Shown here in pieces: positions 45,441-54,505 of a DNA stretch of 64,000 bases. The position numbers and the translations under genes are program-made. The notes below the pieces were generated by a model that did not search any database, was not told the DNA's origin, and was given only the letters and a program-made list of their open reading frames with translations. The DNA comes from BPGX01 sp035405785 (GTDB lineage: Bacteria > Bacteroidota > Bacteroidia > B-17B0 > Aurantibacillaceae). Position 1 is the stretch's first letter. Each line of letters begins with the position of its first letter. The DNA is taken from the NCBI GenBank assembly GCA_035405785.1, contig DAONJS010000012.1:1-64000 (forward strand). Direction: 5' to 3'.

Positions 45441-46136
45441 TTAAAACAACTTCGCTACAAAATAAGCGGCAGATGCTGCAAGTAATCCAACTAAAGTAGT
45501 TTTTAATGCACCTTTAAATGGATGTTGTCCTGTTACTTTACTTTTAATATATCCAAAAATCAATAATGCTACAGAAGTAATAATAACTGACCCTATAAAC
45601 CCTTGCATTGGTTCATCTGTAATGATATACGGAATAAGTGGCACAATACCGCCTACTACATAACTTAAACCTATATTAAAAGCACTTTTTTTGGCTCTAT
45701 TGATATCTGGCTCTGAAAGACCTAATTCAAATTGCATCATAAAATCCACCCACTTATCTTTGTCTTTACATAATTCTTCTACTAATTGATTCTGCACATT
45801 CTCGCTAATGTTATACTTTGACAAAATCTCTTTTATCTCTTGTTTTTCACGATCGGGCAAATGTTCTACCTCATCATATTCTCTTTTCAATTCGTTTAAA
45901 TAGTGTTCTCTTTCCGTTTGACCTGCTAAATAGCCACCTAAACCCATTGCTATTGCCCCAGCTACAATTTCTGCTATTACGGCTGTTACAATCACAGCAT
46001 TACTCACACCTGCCTGACTAACGCCAGCGGCCAATGCAAACGGCACTGTAAGTCCATCACTCATTCCTATCACAATATCTGAAAGCATTTCAGAACCTTG
46101 AAAATGTTTTTCCTGATGTGGATGTAAATGTGTCAT
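45441..46136 (-). CDS. VIT1/CCC1-family membrane transporter
   Basis: A 231-residue protein of the VIT family: MLSDIVIGMSDGLTVPFALA in the first helix and GAIAMGLGGYLAGQTEREHY followed by a cytosolic helical domain (about 75-140, EHLPDREKQEIKEIL), then three helices. VIT/CCC1 proteins move Fe(II) or Mn(II) out of the cytosol. Its start overlaps the stop of the glycosyltransferase gene by 4 bp, so it is last in that leftward unit. Confidence 0.9.
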   Translation of the reverse strand: MTHLHPHQEKHFQGSEMLSDIVIGMSDGLTVPFALAAGVSQAGVSNAVIVTAVIAEIVAGAIAMGLGGYLAGQTEREHYLNELKREYDEVEHLPDREKQEIKEILSKYNISENVQNQLVEELCKDKDKWVDFMMQFELGLSEPDINRAKKSAFNIGLSYVVGGIVPLIPYIITDEPMQGFIGSVIITSVALLIFGYIKSKVTGQHPFKGALKTTLVGLLAASAAYFVAKLF

Positions 46137-47311
46137 ACATTTTTATTTTTAATAGAATGATACAGGTTTGAATAAAATTCAAAAAACTTTTTTCCAATAA
46201 TTTCCTCTGAAAAATTTTCTTTTACCCATTGATGTGCTTCTTCGGGATTAATAGATATTTTATTGTCTAATACTGATAATATAGCAGATTTGAGTTCAGA
46301 TTCATTTTGTGGAGGAACTATAGTTGCAAATTTTTGAGGCAAAATTTTATCAAAATCAGCTACATTACTTGTTATTACATAAGTGCCACAACTCAATGCT
46401 TCATAAACAACCACGCAAAATGTTTCATAATTACTAAACATTACAAGAGCATCAGCAGATTGATAATACAAAGGCAAGTTTTTTTGTGCAATTATTCCTT
46501 TGAAAATAACCTTTGTGAGACCTAACTGTTGTGCTAATTTTTTTGCAGGAATGAGATATTCATCTTTCCCGCCTATTACAATCAATTCAAAGTTATGTCC
46601 TTCTTTTTCCAATTCTGCAAATACTCTAAAAATCCCAGTAATATTTTTTTGTTTGTCATCTAATGTTGAGATATGAACAAATTTTTTAGTTGGATTAAAA
46701 ATTTTTTTAGGCAAAAAAATATCTGTATTTACTACATTTCCTAAAATATCATATTTTGCATATAATTGATGGTCTTGCATTGATTGTTTTTGGTAATCAC
46801 ACAAACACCAAACTTTCTCAGATTTTTGAATAATTTTTTTTGTAACAAATTTTCTTAACCATCCTTTATAAGAATCATCTTCTTTCAAATATCCAGTCCA
46901 TTGTTCAAATACACTAAAACATCTAATATCTAATACATATCTTATTATTGGAAAAAACAATGAAACTGGAAAAATAACATTGATTTGAGCAAAAGGTATT
47001 GTTCCAAAATGCTTTTTGACAAGTTTGCTTAGTTGATAATAATAATATGCATATTTAATAAAATGAATAAATGATTTTAAGAATAGTATTCTGGATTTTG
47101 GGAAACCAATTACATATTCATGAAATTGACCATTGACGCTGTGTTCAAGAGTAGTATGTTGAAGCTCCTTTGATGAATAAACATATATTACTATAACATT
47201 ACAATAACGAGAAAGTGCCTTGGCGTGATTTCTGATAAAAATACCGTGCGTGGGATATTCATCAGTTGGATACCATGATGTAAGAAAAAGAACGGAAAAC
47301 GAATTACTCAT
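46133..47311 (-). CDS. Family 4 glycosyltransferase
   Basis: A 392-residue GT-B enzyme. N-terminal SWYPTDEYPTHGIFIRNHAK is typical of GT4 enzymes acting on surface sugars. The donor half contains KKFVHISTLDDKQKNITGIF, LIVIGGKDE and ADALVMFSNYETFCVVVYEA, the last being the E-x7-E motif. It probably adds a sugar to a cell-surface glycan or glycoprotein; acceptor unknown. It overlaps the SiaB-like gene by 8 bp upstream and the VIT1 gene by 4 bp downstream. Confidence 0.9.
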   Translation of the reverse strand: MSNSFSVLFLTSWYPTDEYPTHGIFIRNHAKALSRYCNVIVIYVYSSKELQHTTLEHSVNGQFHEYVIGFPKSRILFLKSFIHFIKYAYYYYQLSKLVKKHFGTIPFAQINVIFPVSLFFPIIRYVLDIRCFSVFEQWTGYLKEDDSYKGWLRKFVTKKIIQKSEKVWCLCDYQKQSMQDHQLYAKYDILGNVVNTDIFLPKKIFNPTKKFVHISTLDDKQKNITGIFRVFAELEKEGHNFELIVIGGKDEYLIPAKKLAQQLGLTKVIFKGIIAQKNLPLYYQSADALVMFSNYETFCVVVYEALSCGTYVITSNVADFDKILPQKFATIVPPQNESELKSAILSVLDNKISINPEEAHQWVKENFSEEIIGKKFFEFYSNLYHSIKNKNV

Positions 47312-47891
47312 TTGTAAGCAACTTCACAGATAATTCAAAATAAGAAAACTTATCATTAATTTTTTCAAACTTATATTCAAGTGGTGGTTGGCTTTTCAAT
47401 CCAATAGTAATAAAACCTAAACCCGCACCTCCTTTATCACTAATATCATTATTTTCTAATCTTTCCATGTAATATTTTTTCAGTTCATCATAAGATTTAA
47501 ATCCATTGATGGTATCAAAGATATTTTTAATTTTTTCAACATTTTTATTTTCAATTAAATTTGCTGAAACAATAATAACTTCAGAATCATTTTTGGAAAT
47601 AATGATAAAATTGTGTTTGGTATGCGTATCATCTTCTGCACCGTGAATTAATAAGTTTTGTAATAGTTCTACTGCAATGAAAAAAATCTTTTTGAAAAGA
47701 GATTTGGGGAAATTTGCTTGAACTAATTTTTCTTCTAAATCTGATTCTAATTTTGAAATAGTATTTTGATTGATAACACCATCATAAGCGAGTAAAAACT
47801 CGTATTTATGTTTTGAAAAATAATCAATTAGATGAGAGTATTTCTCTCTAAAAAAATCGTTTTCTTTAAGATGTTTAATTGTTTTACTCAA
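47304..47891 (-). CDS. SiaB-like (DUF6272) histidine-kinase-fold protein
   Basis: A 195-residue protein with a GHKL-type ATP-binding fold: an N-box-like AVELLQNLLIH (Glu75, Asn79, His83) and a G-box KGGAGLGFITIG (153-164), as in SiaB-family serine kinases and anti-sigma-factor relatives. In Pseudomonas SiaB phosphorylates SiaC to control a diguanylate cyclase; no SiaC or cyclase gene is visible here, so the target in this organism is unknown. It overlaps the glycosyltransferase start by 8 bp and follows the deoxynucleoside kinase by 16 bp. Confidence 0.82.
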   Translation of the reverse strand: MSKTIKHLKENDFFREKYSHLIDYFSKHKYEFLLAYDGVINQNTISKLESDLEEKLVQANFPKSLFKKIFFIAVELLQNLLIHGAEDDTHTKHNFIIISKNDSEVIIVSANLIENKNVEKIKNIFDTINGFKSYDELKKYYMERLENNDISDKGGAGLGFITIGLKSQPPLEYKFEKINDKFSYFELSVKLLTNE

Positions 47892-47907
47892 TCAATTCTT
47901 TTTTAAA

Positions 47908-48543
47908 TTAAAATAATCCGCTCAGTTCAGAATCAATTCTTTTGACAATTTTAGAGAAATCTTCTTTCTTTTCCAAAAAGTTGTATTCGTCAATATCAAA
48001 AGTAATGAGTTTTCCCATATTATACGATGAAGCCCAATTATCGTAACGTTCATTTAATTTTTTCAAATAATCTAAGCGAATGCTGTTTTCGTATTCTCTT
48101 CCTCTCTTTTGAATTTGCTTAACTAATGTAGGTACTGATGCTTTTAAGTAAATGATAAGATCGGGTGGTTGAATTAATTGTTCCATCAATTGAAATAATG
48201 ATAAATAATTATCAAAATCTCTTTTGGACATTAAGCCCATTGCATAAAGATTTGGTGCAAATATATAAGCGTCTTCATAAATTGTTCTATCCTGAACTAC
48301 AGTTTTTTTACCCTGTCTTATTTGTAATATCTGATTAAATCTTGTATTCAAAAAATAAACCTGAAGATTAAATGCCCACCTTTGCATATCTTCATAAAAA
48401 TCGTTAAGATAAGGATTATCATCTGCGTCTTCAAAATGTGGTGTCCATTTGTAATGCTTAGCAAGCAAACTTGTCAATGTAGTTTTGCCTGAACCAATAT
48501 TTCCTGCAATAGCTATATGTTTGATGTTATTTTTAGGAGGCAT
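47908..48543 (-). CDS. Deoxynucleoside kinase
   Basis: A 211-residue P-loop kinase of the dNK/dGK-dCK type: AIAGNIGSGKTTLTSLLAKH (P-loop at 14-21), FEDADDNPYLNDFYEDMQRW, QDRTIYEDAYIFA (ERS/DRT-like motif) and KRGREYENSI (lid arginines). It phosphorylates deoxynucleosides for salvage; exact specificity is not predictable. First gene of the leftward unit and divergent from the T9SS type B gene. Confidence 0.92.
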   Translation of the reverse strand: MPPKNNIKHIAIAGNIGSGKTTLTSLLAKHYKWTPHFEDADDNPYLNDFYEDMQRWAFNLQVYFLNTRFNQILQIRQGKKTVVQDRTIYEDAYIFAPNLYAMGLMSKRDFDNYLSLFQLMEQLIQPPDLIIYLKASVPTLVKQIQKRGREYENSIRLDYLKKLNERYDNWASSYNMGKLITFDIDEYNFLEKKEDFSKIVKRIDSELSGLF

Positions 48544-48617
48544 TATTTTTAGTAAATCCTTTTTTACAGGTTGCCAATTTAATAAAAAATTATTTAATAA
48601 TAAAAATGCAATTTATT

Positions 48618-48643
48618 TTTGTCTTAAGTATTCCCTATTTTTG
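48618..48643 (+). promoter_or_regulatory. Candidate promoter of the T9SS type B protein gene
   Basis: TTTG (48618-48621) and TATTTTTG (48636-48643) lie 14 bases apart, shorter than usual; the ATG follows 12 bases later. Confidence 0.35.
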
Positions 48644-48655
48644 CCTAAAAAAATA

Positions 48656-51400
48656 ATGCGGCATCTTTTTATAGTTATTTTTGTATTTTGTAGTTTATTT
48701 GCTGTAGCCACACACAATAGAGGGGGAGAAATTACATACAAATACATTGGTAACCCATATTCAAGCAATCCTTATGAAAAATACAAGTATCTGTTTACTA
48801 TTACAGTTTATATGAATGATGGAAGTAATGTTGCAGACAGGTGTTATGATACTTTATACTTTGGAGATGGCACAAGTGCCATTGTTTCAAGAAATAATGG
48901 TCCTATTGGAAATTGCGAATGTGGAAGCATTCCTTGTGGTCAATTAATTTGTAGTGGATTCAAAGTGAATACTTATACTGTTACACATTCTTATGGCTCG
49001 CCGGGGACTTACCTAGTTAAAATGTATGACCCAATGAGAAATGTTGGCGTTCAAAACATTCCTAATTCTGGTAATCAGGTTTTTTACATAGAAACTTTAT
49101 TAAATATTTCTGATATTTTTAATAAAACATACATCAATAATTCGCCACAATTAAATATTGCACCAAGAGATTTTGCCTGTATAGGCAAATGTTGGGTATA
49201 TAATGCAGGTGCTTATGATCCAGATGGAGATTCTTTATCTTATGAACTTACAGAGTGCAGAGGTATAGATCCTAATACAGGAGCTGTTGGCGTTCCAATA
49301 GCCGGTTATGTTTATCCTAATCAAATAGGCAATGCAGGCACTTTTAGCATCAATCCTGCTAATGGCACGGTAACTTGGTGTTCGCCCGTTTTTCAGGGTG
49401 AATATAATTTTGCTTTCAAAATATATGAATGGAGAAAAATAAATGGTGAATGGAAAAAATTAGGTTATGTTTTAAGAGATATGCAAATTGTGGTAGGTGT
49501 ATGTACAAATAATGCTCCATATTTTCAATCAGTAACAGATACTTGTGTAATTGCAAGTCCCTCACTTACACCAATTTCAAAAACAATTGTTGCTATTGAC
49601 CCCGACAATAATAATTTAGAAATGCAAGCCACAGGAAGCCCGTTTGCAGTAACAAGTCCTACTGCTAATTTTTCTGCAACTCCAACTACAGGAACTATTA
49701 CTGGTTATTTTTCATGGAATATTGGTTGTCAGCACATCAAAGTTAATCCTTATCAGGTTATAGTGAGAGCATCAGATAAAACAAGTTCTTCAGATTGTTT
49801 TTCTGCAAATGCTTTAAGCACATATACTGTTTTTAATATCTATGTATTAGCCCCGCCTCCTAAAAATCTTACTGCAAGCCCTATTGGAACAAGTATTATA
49901 TTAAACTGGAATCACTCTGATTGTGCTTCTAATCCTGTTAATCCGATAAAAGAATATCATATTTACAGAAAAGACAGTTGTGATATTCGTGTGCCAAATT
50001 ATTGCGAAAGCGGAGTGCCTGCTTACTGGGGATTTACTTATATTGGAAAAACAAATTATCCTAACACAACATTTACAGACAATAATAATGGGGCTGGATT
50101 AGTGCATGGTGTTAATTACAGTTATGTTGTAGTAGCTGTGCATTTAGATGGTAGCATCAGTATAGCAAGTAATGTAATTTGTCAGCAATTAAAATATGAT
50201 ACCCCTGTTATACTAAATGTTGATGTTCAATCTACTTCCACTACAACAGGAAACATCTATGTCAGATGGATGAATCCAATTGCAGGAAGTAATGGTCTTG
50301 ATACTATTCAATATCCGCCTCCTTATCAATTGAAAGTGCGAGAAAAAATTTATCCATCAGGAACTTACAACACAATATCCACATTTAATTATCCAACTTT
50401 TGCTTCAATGCCTTCAACTTTATCTATCATCTCTACTACATTAAATACTCAAGATAATCAATATCAATATGAAATTGAATTCTACTCTAATAACTCATTA
50501 CTAACCATTTCAAGATCTGCCACATCTGTTTATTTGAAAACTATTCCAAATGACAGAAAGATTGAATTACAATGGAATTACAATGTTCCATGGATAAATT
50601 ACAAACATTACATTTACAGAAAAGACCCGTCCTCTTTTGTATTTAATTTAATTGACTCCACTACTCAAAATTATTACAAAGACACAATGCTTGTAAATAA
50701 TAAAACTTATTGTTACAAAATTAAAACAAAAGGTGCTTATTCTGACCCAATGATTATTCGCCCATTATTCAATTATTCTCAAGAAAAATGTGATGTGCCA
50801 AAAGACAAAACCCCACCCTGTGCCTCAAATTTATTATTGAACAGCGATTGTAACAATAGCAGAGTGGAATTAAAATGGAATAAGCCCCATCAAAAATGTA
50901 ACGATGATGTGGTTAAATATTATTTGTATTACAAACCAACTGAAAATGATAATTACATAGTCATAGATTCTCTTTTTAATTTGAATGATACTATTTTCAC
51001 TTTTGATAATACTACCTCTATTGCAGGATGCTTTGCTATTGTATTTGTTGATTCATCTGGCAATAAAAGCCCTATTTCTGCTGCAAATTCTGCCTGCACT
51101 GATAACTGCCCCGAGTTTGAATTACCAAATGTAGTTACATTCAATGGCGATGGAGTCAATGATTTCTTTATGGCTATTAAAGTAAAATATATTGAAAGCA
51201 TTGATTTAAAAATTTACGACAGATGGGGAATCCTTGTATATGAAACAAAAGACCCTTATTTCAAATGGGATGGTAGTGTAAAACAAACAGGACAAAGATG
51301 TAGCGACGGCACTTATTTTTACACCTGTATAGTCAATGAAATCAGATTAAAAGGAATTGTTCCTCGCAGATTAAAAGGATATTTTCAAGTATTTCATTAA
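48656..51400 (+). CDS. Large secreted protein with gliding-motility-associated (T9SS type B) C-terminal domain
   Basis: Started at MRHLFIVIFVFCSLFAVATH, the protein has 914 residues and a good signal peptide. The N-terminal part contains PKD/cadherin-like segments (AGAYDPDGDSLSYELTECRG, GTFSINPANGTVTWCSPVFQ), then several fibronectin-type-III-like stretches (KNLTASPIGTSIILNWNHSD). The C-terminus NVVTFNGDGVNDFFMAIKVK ... YDRWGILVYE ... GTYFYTC is the CHU_C/type B sorting domain. Such proteins are exported by T9SS and attached to the surface or released; SprB-type adhesins carry the same tail. An upstream in-frame ATG at 48485 lies inside the divergent kinase gene and is rejected. A histidine kinase gene begins 4 bp downstream. 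Confidence 0.88.
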   Translation: MRHLFIVIFVFCSLFAVATHNRGGEITYKYIGNPYSSNPYEKYKYLFTITVYMNDGSNVADRCYDTLYFGDGTSAIVSRNNGPIGNCECGSIPCGQLICSGFKVNTYTVTHSYGSPGTYLVKMYDPMRNVGVQNIPNSGNQVFYIETLLNISDIFNKTYINNSPQLNIAPRDFACIGKCWVYNAGAYDPDGDSLSYELTECRGIDPNTGAVGVPIAGYVYPNQIGNAGTFSINPANGTVTWCSPVFQGEYNFAFKIYEWRKINGEWKKLGYVLRDMQIVVGVCTNNAPYFQSVTDTCVIASPSLTPISKTIVAIDPDNNNLEMQATGSPFAVTSPTANFSATPTTGTITGYFSWNIGCQHIKVNPYQVIVRASDKTSSSDCFSANALSTYTVFNIYVLAPPPKNLTASPIGTSIILNWNHSDCASNPVNPIKEYHIYRKDSCDIRVPNYCESGVPAYWGFTYIGKTNYPNTTFTDNNNGAGLVHGVNYSYVVVAVHLDGSISIASNVICQQLKYDTPVILNVDVQSTSTTTGNIYVRWMNPIAGSNGLDTIQYPPPYQLKVREKIYPSGTYNTISTFNYPTFASMPSTLSIISTTLNTQDNQYQYEIEFYSNNSLLTISRSATSVYLKTIPNDRKIELQWNYNVPWINYKHYIYRKDPSSFVFNLIDSTTQNYYKDTMLVNNKTYCYKIKTKGAYSDPMIIRPLFNYSQEKCDVPKDKTPPCASNLLLNSDCNNSRVELKWNKPHQKCNDDVVKYYLYYKPTENDNYIVIDSLFNLNDTIFTFDNTTSIAGCFAIVFVDSSGNKSPISAANSACTDNCPEFELPNVVTFNGDGVNDFFMAIKVKYIESIDLKIYDRWGILVYETKDPYFKWDGSVKQTGQRCSDGTYFYTCIVNEIRLKGIVPRRLKGYFQVFH

Positions 51401-51404
51401 TTTT

Positions 51405-52415
51405 ATGTCAAGAAAAAAAATTGCTTTAATCATTTTATTAGCCCTTCTAACTTCCTTTATTTTCACCGCTTTGCAAATGTTTGATTTTTCTATTGTCGTA
51501 AAAATAATTGTGATTTTTATTTTTTTATCAATCATTCTTTATGCTTTTACAAAATATATTTTTCAGGAATCAGAAAAAAATTTTACCGAAAAGGTTTATC
51601 AAAAATTAGAAAAACTTTTACCAAAAAATAAAATTAATCCTAAACAAAAAAAATCGCTAAACGACTTATATCAATATATTGATGAAATTGAAAACGAAAG
51701 ACAAAAAGAAAAAGAACATTACAAAAATTTAGACAGTTACCGAAAAGAATATCTTGGAAATGTTTCTCATGAATTAAAAACTCCTCTTTTTAATGTTCAG
51801 GGCTATATTTCCACATTGTTAGACGGTGCAAAAGATGAACCTGAAATTCTAAATGAATATCTATTAAAAGCAGATAAAAACATTGAAAGAATGCTCAACA
51901 TTATTGATGATCTTGAAACTATTTCTCAATTAGAAAGTGGAGCAATGATTTTAGATTATGAGAATTTTGATATTATCTCTGTGATAAATGAAGTATTTGA
52001 ACAAATGGAATTATCTGCAAAATCTAAAAACATCAAACTTATTTTAGAAAGCAATAAATCTCATTACCTCGTAAATGCTGATAAATTCAGAATCAGGCAA
52101 GTATTAATTAATCTGATTTCAAATTCAATTAAGTATGGAAAAGAAAATGGCATTACAAAAGTTACACTTCAAAATGATAATCAAAAAATAATTGTTTCTG
52201 TTGCTGATAACGGCATAGGTATTGAAGAAAAACATTTGCCAAGAATTTTTGAAAGATTTTATAGAGTAGATAAAGGCAGAAGCCGAGAACAAGGCGGCAC
52301 TGGATTAGGTTTAGCCATTGTAAAACACATCATAGAAGCACACAAGCAAACTATTTCTGTGCAAAGTAAAATCGGGGAAGGAACTACATTCACTTTTACA
52401 TTAGATGAAGCGTAA
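51405..52415 (+). CDS. Membrane sensor histidine kinase (PhoR/BaeS-like core)
   Basis: A 336-residue protein: two N-terminal helices (about 6-24 and 29-50) with almost no periplasmic loop, a coiled-coil linker, HisKA with the phospho-acceptor in YLGNVSHELKTPLFNVQGYI (His122), and HATPase_c with N-box INLISNSIKYG, D-box VADNGIGI, IFERFYRVDKGRSREQGGTG and a second G-box. Without a sensory loop it probably reads membrane or internal cues. No response regulator is beside it, so it is an orphan within this window. It is probably co-transcribed with the T9SS type B gene. Confidence 0.93.
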   Translation: MSRKKIALIILLALLTSFIFTALQMFDFSIVVKIIVIFIFLSIILYAFTKYIFQESEKNFTEKVYQKLEKLLPKNKINPKQKKSLNDLYQYIDEIENERQKEKEHYKNLDSYRKEYLGNVSHELKTPLFNVQGYISTLLDGAKDEPEILNEYLLKADKNIERMLNIIDDLETISQLESGAMILDYENFDIISVINEVFEQMELSAKSKNIKLILESNKSHYLVNADKFRIRQVLINLISNSIKYGKENGITKVTLQNDNQKIIVSVADNGIGIEEKHLPRIFERFYRVDKGRSREQGGTGLGLAIVKHIIEAHKQTISVQSKIGEGTTFTFTLDEA

Positions 52416-52418
52416 ATG

Positions 52419-52493
52419 AAAAAACCGTTTCAACGGTTTTTTTCAAACAAACCATTTAAATGGTTTGTAAAACAAAACGACTTAAGTCGTTTT
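52419..52493. terminator. Three consecutive palindromes between convergent genes
   Basis: Between the kinase and the BtuG-like gene lie, end to end, an A-run hairpin ACCGTTTCAACGGT followed by T7 (52419-52443), a perfect 22-bp palindrome centred on CCATTTAAATGG (52447-52468) and a perfect 20-bp palindrome centred on CGACTTAAGTCG (52474-52493). The first is a good rho-independent terminator for the kinase; the others probably serve the opposite strand. A related palindrome, CGACATTTATGTCG, is at about 60921. Confidence 0.7.
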
Positions 52494-53531
52494 TCACTCT
52501 ATCCAAAATCCCGATGCGTTAATACCTGCTTTGAAAGTGTGTATCAGTTGCCCACTAAATGAATATCTGTAGATAGTAGAATTTTGAACATAATCCATTG
52601 CATCACTTACATAAATATCATTGTTGTAATTACTAACTGCCATTGAATAAAAATTGTTAGATTGATTTGAAATAAAAGCGTTCGCAGGTAATGTAGAATC
52701 TACAATATTCATTTTGTAAATAGAATTATTGATATACAACAGAAATTCTCTATTCGCATCAATTACAAGATGGTGCGGAGATTCAGATACACTAAATGTA
52801 AATGTTTTTTCAATATTCAAATTCACAGGATTTATCCTATGAAGAGAAGATTTTTGTCCAATGCTGTTATCACCACTACTCAAAATCCACAACTTATCAT
52901 TTTTATCCAACACAACTCCACTTGCGTATTTTCCAACAAACACACTATCTACCACTACATCATTCAATACATCTATTACATAACAATAATTTCTATAAGG
53001 ATTTAAAACAAATGCTTTGTTGTAATACAAACACATTTCTTCTGTCCATCCACTCAATGGGATATAACCAGTTATTTGTTTGGTAACAAAATTGATGATG
53101 GCAATTTTATTTGCATACAAATCACTTACATAGCCCTTTGCGAAAGATACGGGCAAAATATATCTCGGTGATGTAAACCCCTGAATACTTGATTTTACCT
53201 TAAAATCATCTGCACTAACTACTACAATTTTTCCTGAATTATTTACTACCAAATAAAAATCATTTTGAACTTTAATAATACTTTGACACACATCACCCAA
53301 TGTATAATTACTATTTTGTGCTTTGAAAATATCAGACACTACTTCTTTTGTTTCAGGATTATAATAAGTAACAGAAGCATTTGAATACATAAAATTTCCC
53401 TCGTTGGTAATATAAACTCTGTGTTGCCCTGATATATTAACTGTTCCAGATGGTTGAACAATCGGCTTATCTTTTACACAAGCATAAAATAATAATACAC
53501 TACTTACAAATATCCACTTTATATTTTTCAT
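52494..53531 (-). CDS. BtuG-like beta-propeller surface lipoprotein (YncE/DUF5074-like)
   Basis: A 345-residue lipoprotein (lipobox FYAC, Cys18, then VKDK). The body is built of YncE-like propeller repeats, for example GQHRVYITNEGNFMYSNASV, GDVCQSIIKVQNDFYLVVNN, GYIPLSGWTEEMCLYYNKAF and ESPHHLVIDANREFLLYINN. The architecture and its place at the end of a cobalamin-riboswitch operon behind a BtuB-like receptor match BtuG, the Bacteroides surface protein that captures B12 with very high affinity and docks on BtuB. The identification rests on fold class plus context; direct B12 binding is inferred. It overlaps the preceding gene by 4 bp. Confidence 0.82.
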   Translation of the reverse strand: MKNIKWIFVSSVLLFYACVKDKPIVQPSGTVNISGQHRVYITNEGNFMYSNASVTYYNPETKEVVSDIFKAQNSNYTLGDVCQSIIKVQNDFYLVVNNSGKIVVVSADDFKVKSSIQGFTSPRYILPVSFAKGYVSDLYANKIAIINFVTKQITGYIPLSGWTEEMCLYYNKAFVLNPYRNYCYVIDVLNDVVVDSVFVGKYASGVVLDKNDKLWILSSGDNSIGQKSSLHRINPVNLNIEKTFTFSVSESPHHLVIDANREFLLYINNSIYKMNIVDSTLPANAFISNQSNNFYSMAVSNYNNDIYVSDAMDYVQNSTIYRYSFSGQLIHTFKAGINASGFWIE

Positions 53532-54502
53532 TGTTTAATAAGTTGAAATAATTTACGACGATGTTCTGTTTGAAAAATTGCAAAATATTGTCCCTGTGAA
53601 AGTATTGATAAATCTAATATCTCAACATCTTGTTCCAAATCTTTTTCAAAAACTTTTTCTCCTGATACATTAAAAATCTCAAGATGAATAACTTGATTTA
53701 TATCTTTTTTAATGTAAATTTTTTCTGTAAATGGATTTGGATATAGATTGATTTTTACTAATTGCTCAATTTCTTGAATACCTGTTAAGTTTTGATGAAT
53801 AACACCTACTGCATCTAAATCAAAACCTCCGCTTGCAAAAGGTGTTGGATAAGGATCATTAATAATGTGTCCTTGACTATCATATCTTGCGTATGCTAAT
53901 TGAATACTTCCCACAACATCAATAATTTTAACATGTGTAATGTTATTAACATCTAATCCCGGAATACCTGATAACTCTGATAAATCAAAAGGTGTTCCAT
54001 AATTCGCAAGATATTTCCCTGCTAAATTGTGAATCTTTCTGCAATCCATATTTGCAGCATTATCATATTGCACAGTATCTTGTAACAAACACACAGATGG
54101 AAATCTAAAAAAATTCACCCCATCACTACTAACCTCCACAAATGCCAATTCCAGAAAAGTTCCATTAAATGAATTTTCAAATACTGCGAAATCAAAACCA
54201 GGTCCGTCTTTTATAGGAGCAGTAAAAGTAAGAACCGCATATCCTCCGTCACCTAAACTAACTACACCTGTTCCATCGGCTTTTCCCAATGCTTTTGTGC
54301 TATCGCCTACACTTGTTTTACCCAATGTAGTATCAGCAATATCTTTCCATCCACGAACAACTTTACAACCCGTTGCCCAACTTACAAATATGCTACTATC
54401 CTTGTGAATAGCCATTGTAGATAGATCTCCCACAGGTCCTGCAAATTGTGCAGAGACCTGTGAGATGTATCCAATAAAAATCAAGTGAAGAAACTTTTTC
54501 AT
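53528..54502 (-). CDS. T9SS-sorted surface protein of the B12 operon
   Basis: A 324-residue protein with a signal peptide (cleavage near QVSAQ). The core has the pattern GDGGYAVLTFTAPIKDGPGF followed by DFAVFENSF and VEVSSDGVNFFRFPS, and a late GGFDLDAVGVIH segment; this family is known mostly as a cell-surface protein of unknown function. The last ~75 residues (INLYPNPFTEKIYIKKDI ... ILDLSILSQGQYFAIF) form a T9SS type A sorting domain. It sits between the DUF4465-like and BtuG-like genes with gaps of 3 bp and a 4-bp overlap, so it is surely co-expressed with them. A role as accessory B12-binding surface protein is inference. Confidence 0.82.
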   Translation of the reverse strand: MKKFLHLIFIGYISQVSAQFAGPVGDLSTMAIHKDSSIFVSWATGCKVVRGWKDIADTTLGKTSVGDSTKALGKADGTGVVSLGDGGYAVLTFTAPIKDGPGFDFAVFENSFNGTFLELAFVEVSSDGVNFFRFPSVCLLQDTVQYDNAANMDCRKIHNLAGKYLANYGTPFDLSELSGIPGLDVNNITHVKIIDVVGSIQLAYARYDSQGHIINDPYPTPFASGGFDLDAVGVIHQNLTGIQEIEQLVKINLYPNPFTEKIYIKKDINQVIHLEIFNVSGEKVFEKDLEQDVEILDLSILSQGQYFAIFQTEHRRKLFQLIKQ

Positions 54503-54505
54503 CTT

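Noticed and set aside
48485..48655. N-terminal extension of the T9SS type B protein
   Set aside because: It would overlap the divergent deoxynucleoside kinase; the signal peptide begins at 48656.
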